Source of the DNA: Lysobacter soyae
GTDB lineage: Bacteria > Pseudomonadota > Gammaproteobacteria > Xanthomonadales > Xanthomonadaceae
Direction of reading: 5' to 3'
Length of the DNA: 64,000 bases
NCBI RefSeq assembly: GCF_019551435.1
Contig: NZ_CP080544.1
Coordinates: 744,001-808,000, forward strand
Below the pieces are notes generated by a model, which was not told the DNA's origin, did no database searches, and worked only from the letters and a program-made list of their open reading frames with translations. The first letter of the stretch is position 1, and every line of letters starts with the position of its first letter. Both the position numbers and the translations under genes were made by a program. Of this stretch, positions 45,521 to 53,579 are shown piece by piece.

Positions 45521-47929
45521 ATGGCGCTTGAGGCGTACCGCAAGAAGCGTAGCTTCTCGAAGACGCCGGAACCCGACGGTCTCGCCATGCGCAGGAAGCG
45601 CGCAGCGCGCGATCTAAGTTTCGTGGTTCAGTTACATCATGCAAGCCATCGCCATTACGACTTCCGCTTGGAGTTGGGGGGCGTGCTGAAAAGCTGGGCC
45701 GTGCCCAAGGGTCCGAGCTTCGATCCGTCGGTCAAACGAATGGCGGTGGAGGTCGAGGATCATCCACTGGATTACGCGGGCTTCGAAGGCAAGATTCCCC
45801 ACGATCAATACGGCGGCGGGCATGTGGCCGTATTCGATGCCGGCACCTGGACGCCGATCGGCGGAGACGCGTTCGAAATGGTTGAGAAAGGGCATCTCAA
45901 GTTCGACTTGCATGGCGAGCGGCTGAAGGGACAGTGGCATTTGGTCCGGACGCGTAAAAGTGCAACAAAGCCGCAATGGCTGTTGTTCAAGTCGGACGAC
46001 GCATGGGCCGGACCGATCGAAGCAGATGACTTGCTCGAGGGCGTAACCCTGCCCGACGCGGTCGACCTGGCTCGCGCGCGACGTCCAGGCAAGCGCTCAG
46101 CTCTTCATTCCAATAAGGCTGTATCCGCGAAACGCAAGCGCTCGAGTTCACCACCCGCACCCATGCTGGCGCGATTGGTGGACCGCCCCCCCGTAGGCAG
46201 CGGTTGGATTCATGAAATCAAATGGGATGGATATCGCATTGTTGCGATCCTCCGACACGGAAAGGCGCGCTTGTATTCCCGGAATGGTCTCGACTGGAGC
46301 ACAAAGATGCCTGCAGTTGTCGAAGCTGTGGAAGCTTTGAACATTGACGATGCCATCCTGGATGGTGAAGTAATCGCAGGCAAAGGTACGCGCGAAGATT
46401 TCAATGCACTGCAGGCGGCGCTGAAGGCAGGTCGCTCAGATGCTCTGGTGTATATGGCTTTCGATCTTCTTGAAGTGGACGGGGAAGACCTGCGTGAGCT
46501 CCCTCTATCCGTGCGAAAAGCAAGACTGAAGGCCTTGTTGGATGGGAGGAACGGCGGAGTGGGGTTCACCCAAGTGGCGAAAAGCTCTGCGGATCGCGCC
46601 CTTCAAATTGCGGTGAATGCAGGCTATGAAGGCATCATTTCGAAGCGTGAAGACTCCCGTTACATGGCGGGTCGGAGCGAGGATTGGCTCAAAACAAAGG
46701 CAATTGCATCCGACGAATTTGCGATTGTCGGGTACACGCATCCCAAGGGCGGACGGAAGGGCATCGGCGCATTGCTCCTTGCGACGCCGGAAGGCAAAAG
46801 CGGATGGCGTTATGTCGGGCGGGTCGGCAGCGGCATCAGTGACGACGTATTGTCGGCCTTCGCGCGCACGCTGGACGGGCATGGAACCCCGCGCCCAACC
46901 GTGCGGGTGCCGGAGAATGATACCGATCTTTCCAAAGCACTCTGGATCCCGCCGGAAGGAGTGGTGGAGGTCTACGTGCGAGGATTCGGCGGCAACGGAC
47001 TGTTGCGGCAAGCCTCGTTCAAAACCGTACGTCCAGACAAACGCGCTGAAGACCTGCGGTCACCCGACGTCGCGGTGTCTTTGAGCAGTCCGGAGAAAAT
47101 TCTGTTCCCCGAATCGGGAATTACCAAACAACAGGTCTGGGATTACTACAACGCCGTGATGGATTGGTTCTTGCCAGAGATAGAAGGACGTCCATTGTCT
47201 CTGGTCAGGTGCCCGGGCGGGATTGATGGGAACTGCTTCTTCCAGAAACACGCCACCGCCGACATGCGCAGCGCAAGCGCAAAACCACCGAAGACCTCTG
47301 CGTCCTTGGACGCCGACACGCCCGTTGTACATTCGGAAGACGACGTTCGAATCCTCGTCCAATTCAACACCTTGGAGTTTCACCCTTGGGGTGCGCGCGC
47401 CGAGTCACCGGAGCATGCCGACGGTCTGGTGTTCGACTTGGATCCGGATCCCGGACTTCCTTGGAAGGAGGTTGTGCGCGCAGCGCGCGAAGTGCACGAC
47501 AATTTGCGCAAGGCGAGCTTGGCGTCTTTCGTGCGTACCAGTGGTGGTAAGGGCCTGCATGTGTTCGTGCCACTCAACCCGCCGGTCCCGTGGTCTGATG
47601 CGAAACCTTTTGCCGAAGCGTTTGCAAAGACGATGGTAGCGCTGCATCCGGATCGCTATACCGCCACGGCCAATAAGGCGAAACGGACCGGTCGCATCTT
47701 TATTGATTGGCTTCGAAATGGCCGCGGTTCGACCAGCGTTGCGAGCTTTTCGCTGCGGGCACGAGCGGGCGCTCCCCTGGCGATGCCACTCGCATGGTCG
47801 GAACTCGGCCGAACCGAGGGCGGCGATGTCTTTAACCTTGCGAACGCCCTCCCGCGGATGGCGGCTTGGTCGACGCATCCTTGGGGAGACTACCGTGCGT
47901 TGAAGCAGACTTTGCGACACTCGGACTGA
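45521..47929 (+). CDS. ligD: ATP-dependent DNA ligase LigD (PE-LIG-POL)
   Basis: Multidomain ligase of bacterial non-homologous end joining; 802 residues. Order: 3'-phosphoesterase (about 25-180; QLHHASHRHYDFRLE with metal-binding His), ligase (about 205-520; nucleotidylated Lys234 in EIKWDGYR, EGIISKR), and primase-polymerase (about 540-800; DLDPDP metal site, RTSGGKGLHVFVPL). This is the Pseudomonas domain order. It works with Ku, encoded 24 bases downstream. Confidence 0.95.
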   Translation: MALEAYRKKRSFSKTPEPDGLAMRRKRAARDLSFVVQLHHASHRHYDFRLELGGVLKSWAVPKGPSFDPSVKRMAVEVEDHPLDYAGFEGKIPHDQYGGGHVAVFDAGTWTPIGGDAFEMVEKGHLKFDLHGERLKGQWHLVRTRKSATKPQWLLFKSDDAWAGPIEADDLLEGVTLPDAVDLARARRPGKRSALHSNKAVSAKRKRSSSPPAPMLARLVDRPPVGSGWIHEIKWDGYRIVAILRHGKARLYSRNGLDWSTKMPAVVEAVEALNIDDAILDGEVIAGKGTREDFNALQAALKAGRSDALVYMAFDLLEVDGEDLRELPLSVRKARLKALLDGRNGGVGFTQVAKSSADRALQIAVNAGYEGIISKREDSRYMAGRSEDWLKTKAIASDEFAIVGYTHPKGGRKGIGALLLATPEGKSGWRYVGRVGSGISDDVLSAFARTLDGHGTPRPTVRVPENDTDLSKALWIPPEGVVEVYVRGFGGNGLLRQASFKTVRPDKRAEDLRSPDVAVSLSSPEKILFPESGITKQQVWDYYNAVMDWFLPEIEGRPLSLVRCPGGIDGNCFFQKHATADMRSASAKPPKTSASLDADTPVVHSEDDVRILVQFNTLEFHPWGARAESPEHADGLVFDLDPDPGLPWKEVVRAAREVHDNLRKASLASFVRTSGGKGLHVFVPLNPPVPWSDAKPFAEAFAKTMVALHPDRYTATANKAKRTGRIFIDWLRNGRGSTSVASFSLRARAGAPLAMPLAWSELGRTEGGDVFNLANALPRMAAWSTHPWGDYRALKQTLRHSD

Positions 47930-47953
47930 CATCGGATTTAAGGAGAAGCGCAT

Positions 47954-48844
47954 ATGGCACGCCCCATCTGGACAGGTAGCTTGTCGTTCGGGCTGTTGAA
48001 CGTCCCGGTTGCATTGATGCCCGGTAGCCGAAGCACCGACCTGTCTTTCCGCATGTTGGATGCGCGCGACAAAAAGCCGATCCGCTTCGAACGTGTCAAC
48101 GCGGAAACAGGTGAGGAAGTTCCGTGGAAGGATATCGTGAAGGCGTTCGAATATGACAAGGGCAGCTATGTCGTCATTGAGAAGGATGACATCGCCTCTG
48201 CTGCGCCCGAAAGCCACGAGAGCGTAGAAATTGAAGCCTTCGTCGATGAAGATGAGATTGATCCCCGCTATTTCGAGAAGCCGTATGTGCTGGTCCCGGG
48301 CAAGAAGGCCGAGAAGGGCTACGTGCTGCTACGCGAGACTTTAAAGAAGGCGAAGAAAGTGGGAATTGCACGTGTGGTAATCCGCTCGCGCGAATATTTG
48401 GCTGCGGTCATGCCTTACGAAGACGCGATCACACTGGTGTTGATGCGCTACCCGCAGGAACTTGTGGATCCGGCCGAATACAACTTGCCCAAGGGTGCAA
48501 AGGCGGATTACCGCATCAGTGCCAAGGAGTTGGAGATGGCAACGCAACTCGTGGCATCGATGTCCGGAAAGTTTGAACCGGGTGATTTCCATGATGAGTT
48601 TCGTGAGCGTCTATCGGCGATCATCAAGAAGCGCATCAAGGCCAGGGGTGCCACCACCAAGGTGCTGGACACGCCACAAGCCGAAGAAAACGCGGCAACC
48701 AACGTCGTCGATTTCATGGCGCTGTTGCAACAAAGTCTGGCCAAGAAAGGGCAGGGTGCGAAAGCGACCAAGGCGAGCGCAAAGACAGTGAAGCGACCCG
48801 CGACTGCCAAGAAGGCGACCGCGTCGCGACGCAAGAAGGCCTGA
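47954..48844 (+). CDS. ku: Non-homologous end joining protein Ku
   Basis: Homodimeric ring that binds DNA ends and recruits LigD; 296 residues. The core starts MARPIWTGSLSFGLLNVPV and includes the bridge region YVLLRETLKKAKKVGIARV, and the tail (about 255-296) is Lys/Ala-rich (KKATASRRKKA), typical of proteobacterial Ku. AAGGAG precedes the ATG. The gene is convergent with topoisomerase IB, with a 9-base gap. Confidence 0.96.
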   Translation: MARPIWTGSLSFGLLNVPVALMPGSRSTDLSFRMLDARDKKPIRFERVNAETGEEVPWKDIVKAFEYDKGSYVVIEKDDIASAAPESHESVEIEAFVDEDEIDPRYFEKPYVLVPGKKAEKGYVLLRETLKKAKKVGIARVVIRSREYLAAVMPYEDAITLVLMRYPQELVDPAEYNLPKGAKADYRISAKELEMATQLVASMSGKFEPGDFHDEFRERLSAIIKKRIKARGATTKVLDTPQAEENAATNVVDFMALLQQSLAKKGQGAKATKASAKTVKRPATAKKATASRRKKA

Positions 48845-48853
48845 GCGGGGCGG

Positions 48854-50065
48854 CTATCTGTGTTTAGCCCTTCGCGCGCGCTTCAAGAAGGCGAGGGTTT
48901 CTGCCTCCCACTGTCTTGGGCCACGCGTCCGTGCTTGCACATTGCTTAGCTTTCCCTGCCGCCAAGCTTCGAATACGGCAGGATCAATGTAGGATTTGCG
49001 GCAGACTGCCACAGTGTTGCCCAGCACTTCGGCGATCTCCGCCACGATCGCCTTTTCTATGCTCGCCAATGCGCGTTCTGAGGGCGGCTTGCCCTGGACA
49101 CCCTCCGGCAGCGGCGTCTCGCAAAAGCGCCGAAACGCTATTGAGGTGCCTGCCCAAGTCCGAAAGTCCTTCGCTGTAAAGTCATCTCCTGCGATCTCTC
49201 TCAACCAGGCATTCACGTCTCCCGATTCAACGGGCGTGCGTTTGTCGTTCTCATCGATGTACTGAAAAAGCGCCTGGCCCGGCAGTTGCTGACATTTGCG
49301 AATGAGCTTTACAAGCCGCTTGTCGTCCAGCGCGATGTCGTGTGTTTTTCCGGATTTGCCTTTGAAATGAAATTGCGCGCGACCTCCTTGCACGAAGTCG
49401 ACATGGCGGTTACGCAACGTGGTCACTCCGAATGAATTGTTTTCTTTCGCATAGGCTGCGTTGCCGACACGGATCAGCGTGTCAGCGAGGACTGCGACAA
49501 CCATCGCAATGACTTTTTCACGCGGGAATCCGGGAGCCGCGAGCGCCTTTCGAACGGCAGCCCGCAATTTTGGCAGCTGCTGTCCGAAGGACACCACCCG
49601 ATCGAATTTTCCACTGTCTCGTGTGCTGCGCCAAGCAGCATGGTAGCGATATTGCTTCCTGCCTTTCGCATCCCGACCGGTGGCCTGTAAATGGCCGTTT
49701 GCAGAGGTGCAAATCCAAACATCGCTCCACGCCGGCGGTATCGCCAAGGCTGTAATGCGATCGATCGCCTTTGCGTCCCGGACGCAGTGGCCATCAGGCA
49801 TTCGGTAACGAAAGCTTCGGCCGGCTCGCAAACGTGAAATGCCGGGCGCGTCGTCGTGCACGTAGGTCAAGCCGGAGGCACGTGCATCCCGAACTTCATC
49901 AGGTTGAGCGGAACGGTGTGAGGGCAACGCGTTGGGGGCTCCGGCTTCCGCCAAGCGGGGCGCCGGCGATTTTCTTCCAGTATGCACTCCGACGTTAGCT
50001 GCTCCGTGAATCTGAAACGGAAAACGGACGCTTTCGCGTCCGCTTCTCCATTCAAACCGTGTCAC
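48854..50065 (-). CDS. DNA topoisomerase IB (poxvirus type)
   Basis: Relaxes supercoils via a 3'-phosphotyrosine; 403 residues. Visible are the N-terminal domain, RVGNAAYAKENNSFGVTTLR, KGKSGKTHDIALDDKRL with the catalytic Lys region, FRTWAGT, and the active-site Tyr359 in CRKSYIDP. The first 60 residues are Ala/Arg-rich and extend beyond the usual start near GLTYVHDDAPGI, so the true start may be downstream. It borders the ku-ligD pair. Confidence 0.92.
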   Translation of the reverse strand: MTRFEWRSGRESVRFPFQIHGAANVGVHTGRKSPAPRLAEAGAPNALPSHRSAQPDEVRDARASGLTYVHDDAPGISRLRAGRSFRYRMPDGHCVRDAKAIDRITALAIPPAWSDVWICTSANGHLQATGRDAKGRKQYRYHAAWRSTRDSGKFDRVVSFGQQLPKLRAAVRKALAAPGFPREKVIAMVVAVLADTLIRVGNAAYAKENNSFGVTTLRNRHVDFVQGGRAQFHFKGKSGKTHDIALDDKRLVKLIRKCQQLPGQALFQYIDENDKRTPVESGDVNAWLREIAGDDFTAKDFRTWAGTSIAFRRFCETPLPEGVQGKPPSERALASIEKAIVAEIAEVLGNTVAVCRKSYIDPAVFEAWRQGKLSNVQARTRGPRQWEAETLAFLKRARRAKHR

Positions 50066-50097
50066 ATTGGACGACGTGATAACGAAGTTCGACGCTC

Positions 50098-50295
50098 TCA
50101 GTGGCGATTTTCGTTGTTGGCTCGCGTGTCCTTCTGATCGGCCGACCCGGAGTCTGCGGTCGTGTGGGCACGCGGTTTTGCGCGCTTCGTATTGTCTGTG
50201 TTGCTGTTGTTGTCGACTGCCTGTTTCTTTTTTTCTTGACCCATATTGCTCTGATTGCGGTCATTCAAGCGTTCATGCTGCTGATTGTGATTCAT
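50098..50295 (-). CDS. Small Asn/Gln-rich hydrophilic protein
   Basis: A 65-residue frame starting MNHNQQHERLNDRNQSNMG, wholly hydrophilic, rich in Asn, Gln, Asp, Thr and Lys and without any Leu beyond position 10; such composition suggests disorder. GGAG lies 8 bases before ATG 50295, which supports translation. The family is not recognised. Its reverse strand reads as a hydrophobic frame, which I take to be a shadow. Confidence 0.5.
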   Translation of the reverse strand: MNHNQQHERLNDRNQSNMGQEKKKQAVDNNSNTDNTKRAKPRAHTTADSGSADQKDTRANNENRH

Positions 50296-50437
50296 TGGTA
50301 GTTCTCCACTGCACCGACAAAACAAGTGTCGGGCAGGATCAGTGTGGTCCGCATAACCTTACAGGGAAGTGAGTTTTTCCTTAGCACGTGTGCGGAATGT
50401 TCACGTTTTCAAGCCTATATTGATATTCGACCCATTC

Positions 50438-51037
50438 ATGCAGGCAAATTCGTCGATCGTGAAAACACTGACCCGCCGGTTCTTTGATCGCATGCCGCAC
50501 ATCGTTGCGCCCGAGTTGCTCGGGAAATGTTTGGTCGCGCACGACGGCCGCATGGTACGGATTGTAGAAACCGAAGCCTATGCACAAGACGATCCTGCCG
50601 CGCACACGTTTCGCGGTGAGACCGCGCGGAATCGTTCCATGTTCGGACCGCCCGGTCACATGTATGTTTATTTCAGTTACGGCGTGCATTGGTGCGCCAA
50701 TGTGGTCTGCGGTCCGAAGGGTTTTGGTGCAGGCGTTCTGTTGCGCGCGGCGCAACCCATGGCGGGCATCGACCTGATGGAAGCAGCACGGGGAAATGTT
50801 GCGTTCAAACAGTTGTGCAACGGGCCAGGCAAGCTGGCACAAGCCATGGGTATTGATCGACACGCAGATGGGACGGACGTTGTAGGCGGCGGGCCTTTTA
50901 CGGTGATCGACGACGCACATGCACCGGTGACCGTTATCGCCTGTCCGCGAATCGGCATCAGCAAGGCGGTTGAGGCGCCTCTGCGATTTGTGATTGCCGA
51001 CAATCCTTTTGTTTCGAAGCGGCCGATGGCGCGCTGA
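50438..51037 (+). CDS. DNA-3-methyladenine glycosylase (AAG/MPG family)
   Basis: Removes alkylated purines, starting base-excision repair; 199 residues. Motifs: RRFFDRMPHIVAPELLGK at the start, catalytic Glu in VETEAY, DPAAHTFRG, RNRSMFGPPGHMYVYFSYG, and GPGKLAQAMGI. ATG 50438 fits the family N-terminus; GTG 50369 in frame would add 23 residues. It fits the repair theme of the region. Confidence 0.92.
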   Translation: MQANSSIVKTLTRRFFDRMPHIVAPELLGKCLVAHDGRMVRIVETEAYAQDDPAAHTFRGETARNRSMFGPPGHMYVYFSYGVHWCANVVCGPKGFGAGVLLRAAQPMAGIDLMEAARGNVAFKQLCNGPGKLAQAMGIDRHADGTDVVGGGPFTVIDDAHAPVTVIACPRIGISKAVEAPLRFVIADNPFVSKRPMAR

Positions 51038-51128
51038 GTACAGGCAAAGGGCGCAACTGACATTGCGCGTCGCAAACTGTGAGATAGGGGCGCCGCAGTA
51101 TCGGCTGACCTACTCTCGGGGCACAGCC

Positions 51129-51764
51129 ATGAATGAACACAGCCATATCTCGGTCATTCTCGACCGCACCGGATCGATGGAATGCATACGCGCCGATGTC
51201 ATCGGCGGCTTCAATGCCTTTCTCGCGCAACAACAGGCGGCGCCGCATCCGGCCAGTTTCACGCTGGTGCAGTTCGATTCCCAAGACCCGTTCGAGGTGC
51301 TCCGTGCTTTCGAACCCATCGCCGCGGTGCAGCCCCTGACGCTGGAGCAGTATGTGCCTCGCGCCTCCACGCCGCTGTACGATGCGATGGGTCGCGGCAT
51401 TCTCGATCTGGAAGCCAAGCTCGCGGCAATTCCGGAATCCGAACGCCCCGGTAAGGTGATTTTCGTGGTGGTTACCGACGGTCAGGAAAACGCCAGTCGC
51501 GAATTCAATCGGGCGCGTGTCAGTGCACTGATTGAAGCGAAGAAAGCCTTGGGTTGGGATTTTGTTTTCTTGAGTGCGGATGAAACCGCCTTCCAGGATG
51601 CGCGTGGCATGGGGGTATCCGCCCATGCCGCACTCAAATTCCACAAATCCAAGCGTGGCAACGATGCGGCGTGGTCGGCTGTTTCAGAGAAAATCAGCAT
51701 GCGTCGTTCCGGTCGGGCCGAACGGGTTGTCTTCGACGATGCGGACCGCAGCGCCAGCGAATAG
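51129..51764 (+). CDS. vWA domain protein
   Basis: A 211-residue von Willebrand A domain with MIDAS-type metal site: ILDRTGSM (residues 10-17) for DxSxS-like, the Thr in ASTPLYDAM, and VTDGQENAS for the distal Asp. There is no signal peptide or membrane helix, so it is cytosolic. The partner is unknown. ATG 51129 lies 12 bases after GGGG; upstream in-frame starts lie inside the glycosylase gene. Confidence 0.82.
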   Translation: MNEHSHISVILDRTGSMECIRADVIGGFNAFLAQQQAAPHPASFTLVQFDSQDPFEVLRAFEPIAAVQPLTLEQYVPRASTPLYDAMGRGILDLEAKLAAIPESERPGKVIFVVVTDGQENASREFNRARVSALIEAKKALGWDFVFLSADETAFQDARGMGVSAHAALKFHKSKRGNDAAWSAVSEKISMRRSGRAERVVFDDADRSASE

Positions 51765-51771
51765 CGGCCTC

Positions 51772-52365
51772 TTAGAGTGCGTTTGAATCGACGCGGACCT
51801 GAGCGCGATCGCGCGTGGCGTTCCGCAAGGCGACCTTGATGCGATCAACCTCCGATAGCGGAAGACGCACGTTGACGGTGCTGCCCGCGGCATCAAAATG
51901 CTCGGAGGTTTTTTCTGCGGCGAATTGCATGAGGGTGCTGTGCACTGCGCCGGTGTCTTCAAAGCCAAACAAAATTTCAAGGTCCGACATGGCGATGAGT
52001 GGTTGGCGTGGCGCCGTGCGCAAGCATTCCGCAGCGGTGCCGCCATAGGCGCGAACCAAGCCGCCCGCGCCGAGTTTGATGCCGCCGTACCATCGTGTCA
52101 CCACGACGGCGATCCGATCGAGGCCTTGGCCGTCGATGGCAGACAAAATGGGGCGACCTGCTGTGCCGGCGGGCTCGCCATCATCGTTGAAGCGATATTC
52201 GCCGTCCAAACGCCAAGCCCAGCAGTTGTGCGTGGCATCGGCGTCGCTGACTTCCTTGAAAAATGCCAACGCTTGTTCTGGCGATGTCACGGGCATGGCC
52301 TGTGCGATGAAGCGACTGTGTTTGATCTCGACTTCGTGTCTGACTTTCGACGCGAGCGTGTCCAT
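51772..52365 (-). CDS. yigZ: YigZ/IMPACT family protein
   Basis: A 197-residue protein with the UPF0029 N-terminal domain: EIKHSRFIAQAMPV, THNCWAWRL, FNDDGEPAGTAGRPIL and VVVTRWYGGIKLGAGGLVRAY, which are diagnostic. The C-terminal 70 residues form a DUF1949-type ferredoxin-like domain. E. coli YigZ has been linked to translation and proline peptides but its role is unsettled. ATG 52365 (MDTLASKVRH) is the family start; the longer frame is a shadow. Confidence 0.93.
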   Translation of the reverse strand: MDTLASKVRHEVEIKHSRFIAQAMPVTSPEQALAFFKEVSDADATHNCWAWRLDGEYRFNDDGEPAGTAGRPILSAIDGQGLDRIAVVVTRWYGGIKLGAGGLVRAYGGTAAECLRTAPRQPLIAMSDLEILFGFEDTGAVHSTLMQFAAEKTSEHFDAAGSTVNVRLPLSEVDRIKVALRNATRDRAQVRVDSNAL

Positions 52366-52509
52366 GCGTTCGACCTGCAATATCTCCGTCAATTTTATCG
52401 CGCCGGAACATACGCAGACGTCTTGGGAATTTCGGTTATTGTTCGCGCGGGGAAATGAACTTCGACGGCAAGTTGCGGTCTGTCGATAAACACATACGGG
52501 AGGAACTAC

Positions 52510-53547
52510 ATGCGTTTGCTTTATTGCGCGGCGGCGTTGGTCGCTGCGGCACCTTTTGCCCATACATTTGCGCATGCGCAAAGTGTCACCGCGGGACAGG
52601 CGGCGACTCAAATCATGCCGGCAACATCGCCCACCTATACACAACTTGATTCCGTGAATGTCGAGGGTGCCCAGCCGGGTCCGGGTCTTTGGCAGGTCAG
52701 CAAGGGCGGCCACACGGTGTGGATTCTCGGGACGGTTTCACCGCTCCCCAGCGGCATGCAATGGCAGTCCGCGACGGTGAAGGAAGTGATTGCCCAATCG
52801 CAGGAAATCATTTATCCGCCGAGCATCGACATCAATGCCAATATCGGTTTCTTCAAGGGGCTGTTTCTATACAACAGTTTGCGCAAGATGGACCGCAATC
52901 CGGACGGCAAACAATTGAAAGATGTCTTGTCCGCGCCCGCGTACGCGCGTTGGCAGAAACTGAAAGCGCGATACATGCCCAATGACAAAGATGTCGACAA
53001 AAAACGCCCGATGTTCGCGGGTGGCGAATTGCTGAGGGCGGCTTATGCAAAGAGCGGCTTGAGCGAAAAATCCTTGATTTGGCCGCCGATTCGGGATGCG
53101 GCCAAGGCAGCCAAGTTGAAGGTGACCAGCACGTCGATCAAGTTGACGATTGACGATCCTTCCAAGGCCTTGAAGGAATTCAAGGACGAGTCCATGAATG
53201 ATGAATCCTGCTTGTCGAGTTCGATGGCCTTGCTCGAAAACAACATTCCGGCGGTGAAAGCACGTGCCAATGCCTGGGCGCGCGGTGACGTCGCGCGCAT
53301 TCGACAACTCCCGATCAGCGATCTCGGCAGCAATTGCGTGCAAGCCTTGATGGAAGCGAAAGTCGCCGCGAAACGCGGACTGCACGATGCGCCAAGCAAA
53401 ATGAAAGCGAATTGGTTGTCGGCCGTCGACAAGGCATTGGTGAATAACGAAAGGTCATTTGCCGTGCTTTCCGTAGACATGCTGCTTGGCCGGGACGGCT
53501 ACCTCGCCGCGCTGCGCAGCAAGGGCTACGAGATCGTCGAGCCCTAA
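52510..53547 (+). CDS. TraB/GumN family exported protein
   Basis: A 345-residue product with a cleavable signal peptide (hydrophobic core, cut near AHAQS) and the TraB/GumN start PGLWQVSKGGHTVWILGTVSPLP near residue 58, plus the family's C-terminal NERSFAVLSVDMLLGRDGYLAALRSKGY. Related proteins are proposed to be metalloproteases, but the expected HxxH-like residues are altered here (the LGTVSPLP segment replaces the usual GTxH), so catalysis is doubtful. A strong GGGAGGA ribosome site precedes ATG 52510. Confidence 0.85.
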   Translation: MRLLYCAAALVAAAPFAHTFAHAQSVTAGQAATQIMPATSPTYTQLDSVNVEGAQPGPGLWQVSKGGHTVWILGTVSPLPSGMQWQSATVKEVIAQSQEIIYPPSIDINANIGFFKGLFLYNSLRKMDRNPDGKQLKDVLSAPAYARWQKLKARYMPNDKDVDKKRPMFAGGELLRAAYAKSGLSEKSLIWPPIRDAAKAAKLKVTSTSIKLTIDDPSKALKEFKDESMNDESCLSSSMALLENNIPAVKARANAWARGDVARIRQLPISDLGSNCVQALMEAKVAAKRGLHDAPSKMKANWLSAVDKALVNNERSFAVLSVDMLLGRDGYLAALRSKGYEIVEP

Positions 53548-53579
53548 AGAAAAGGCGGCCGCAAGGCCGCCTTTTCTTT
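53546..53579. terminator. Bidirectional terminator between the TraB-family gene and dxs
   Basis: AAAGAAAAGGCGGCC (53546-53560) pairs with GGCCGCCTTTTCTTT (53565-53579), a 15-bp perfect stem with a GCAA tetraloop. The T-rich arms on both strands make it suitable for both convergent genes; it overlaps the last codon regions of each. Confidence 0.9.

Noticed and set aside
50101..50301. Hydrophobic plus-strand small protein frame
   Set aside because: It is the reverse complement of the polar minus-strand frame, has no ribosome site, and hydrophobicity follows from complementing Asn/Gln/Lys codons. Not fully excluded.
41978..51800. Integrated element with tRNA-Pro as attachment site
   Set aside because: I looked for a second copy of the tRNA-Pro 3' end at plausible right borders and for an integrase gene; neither was seen.
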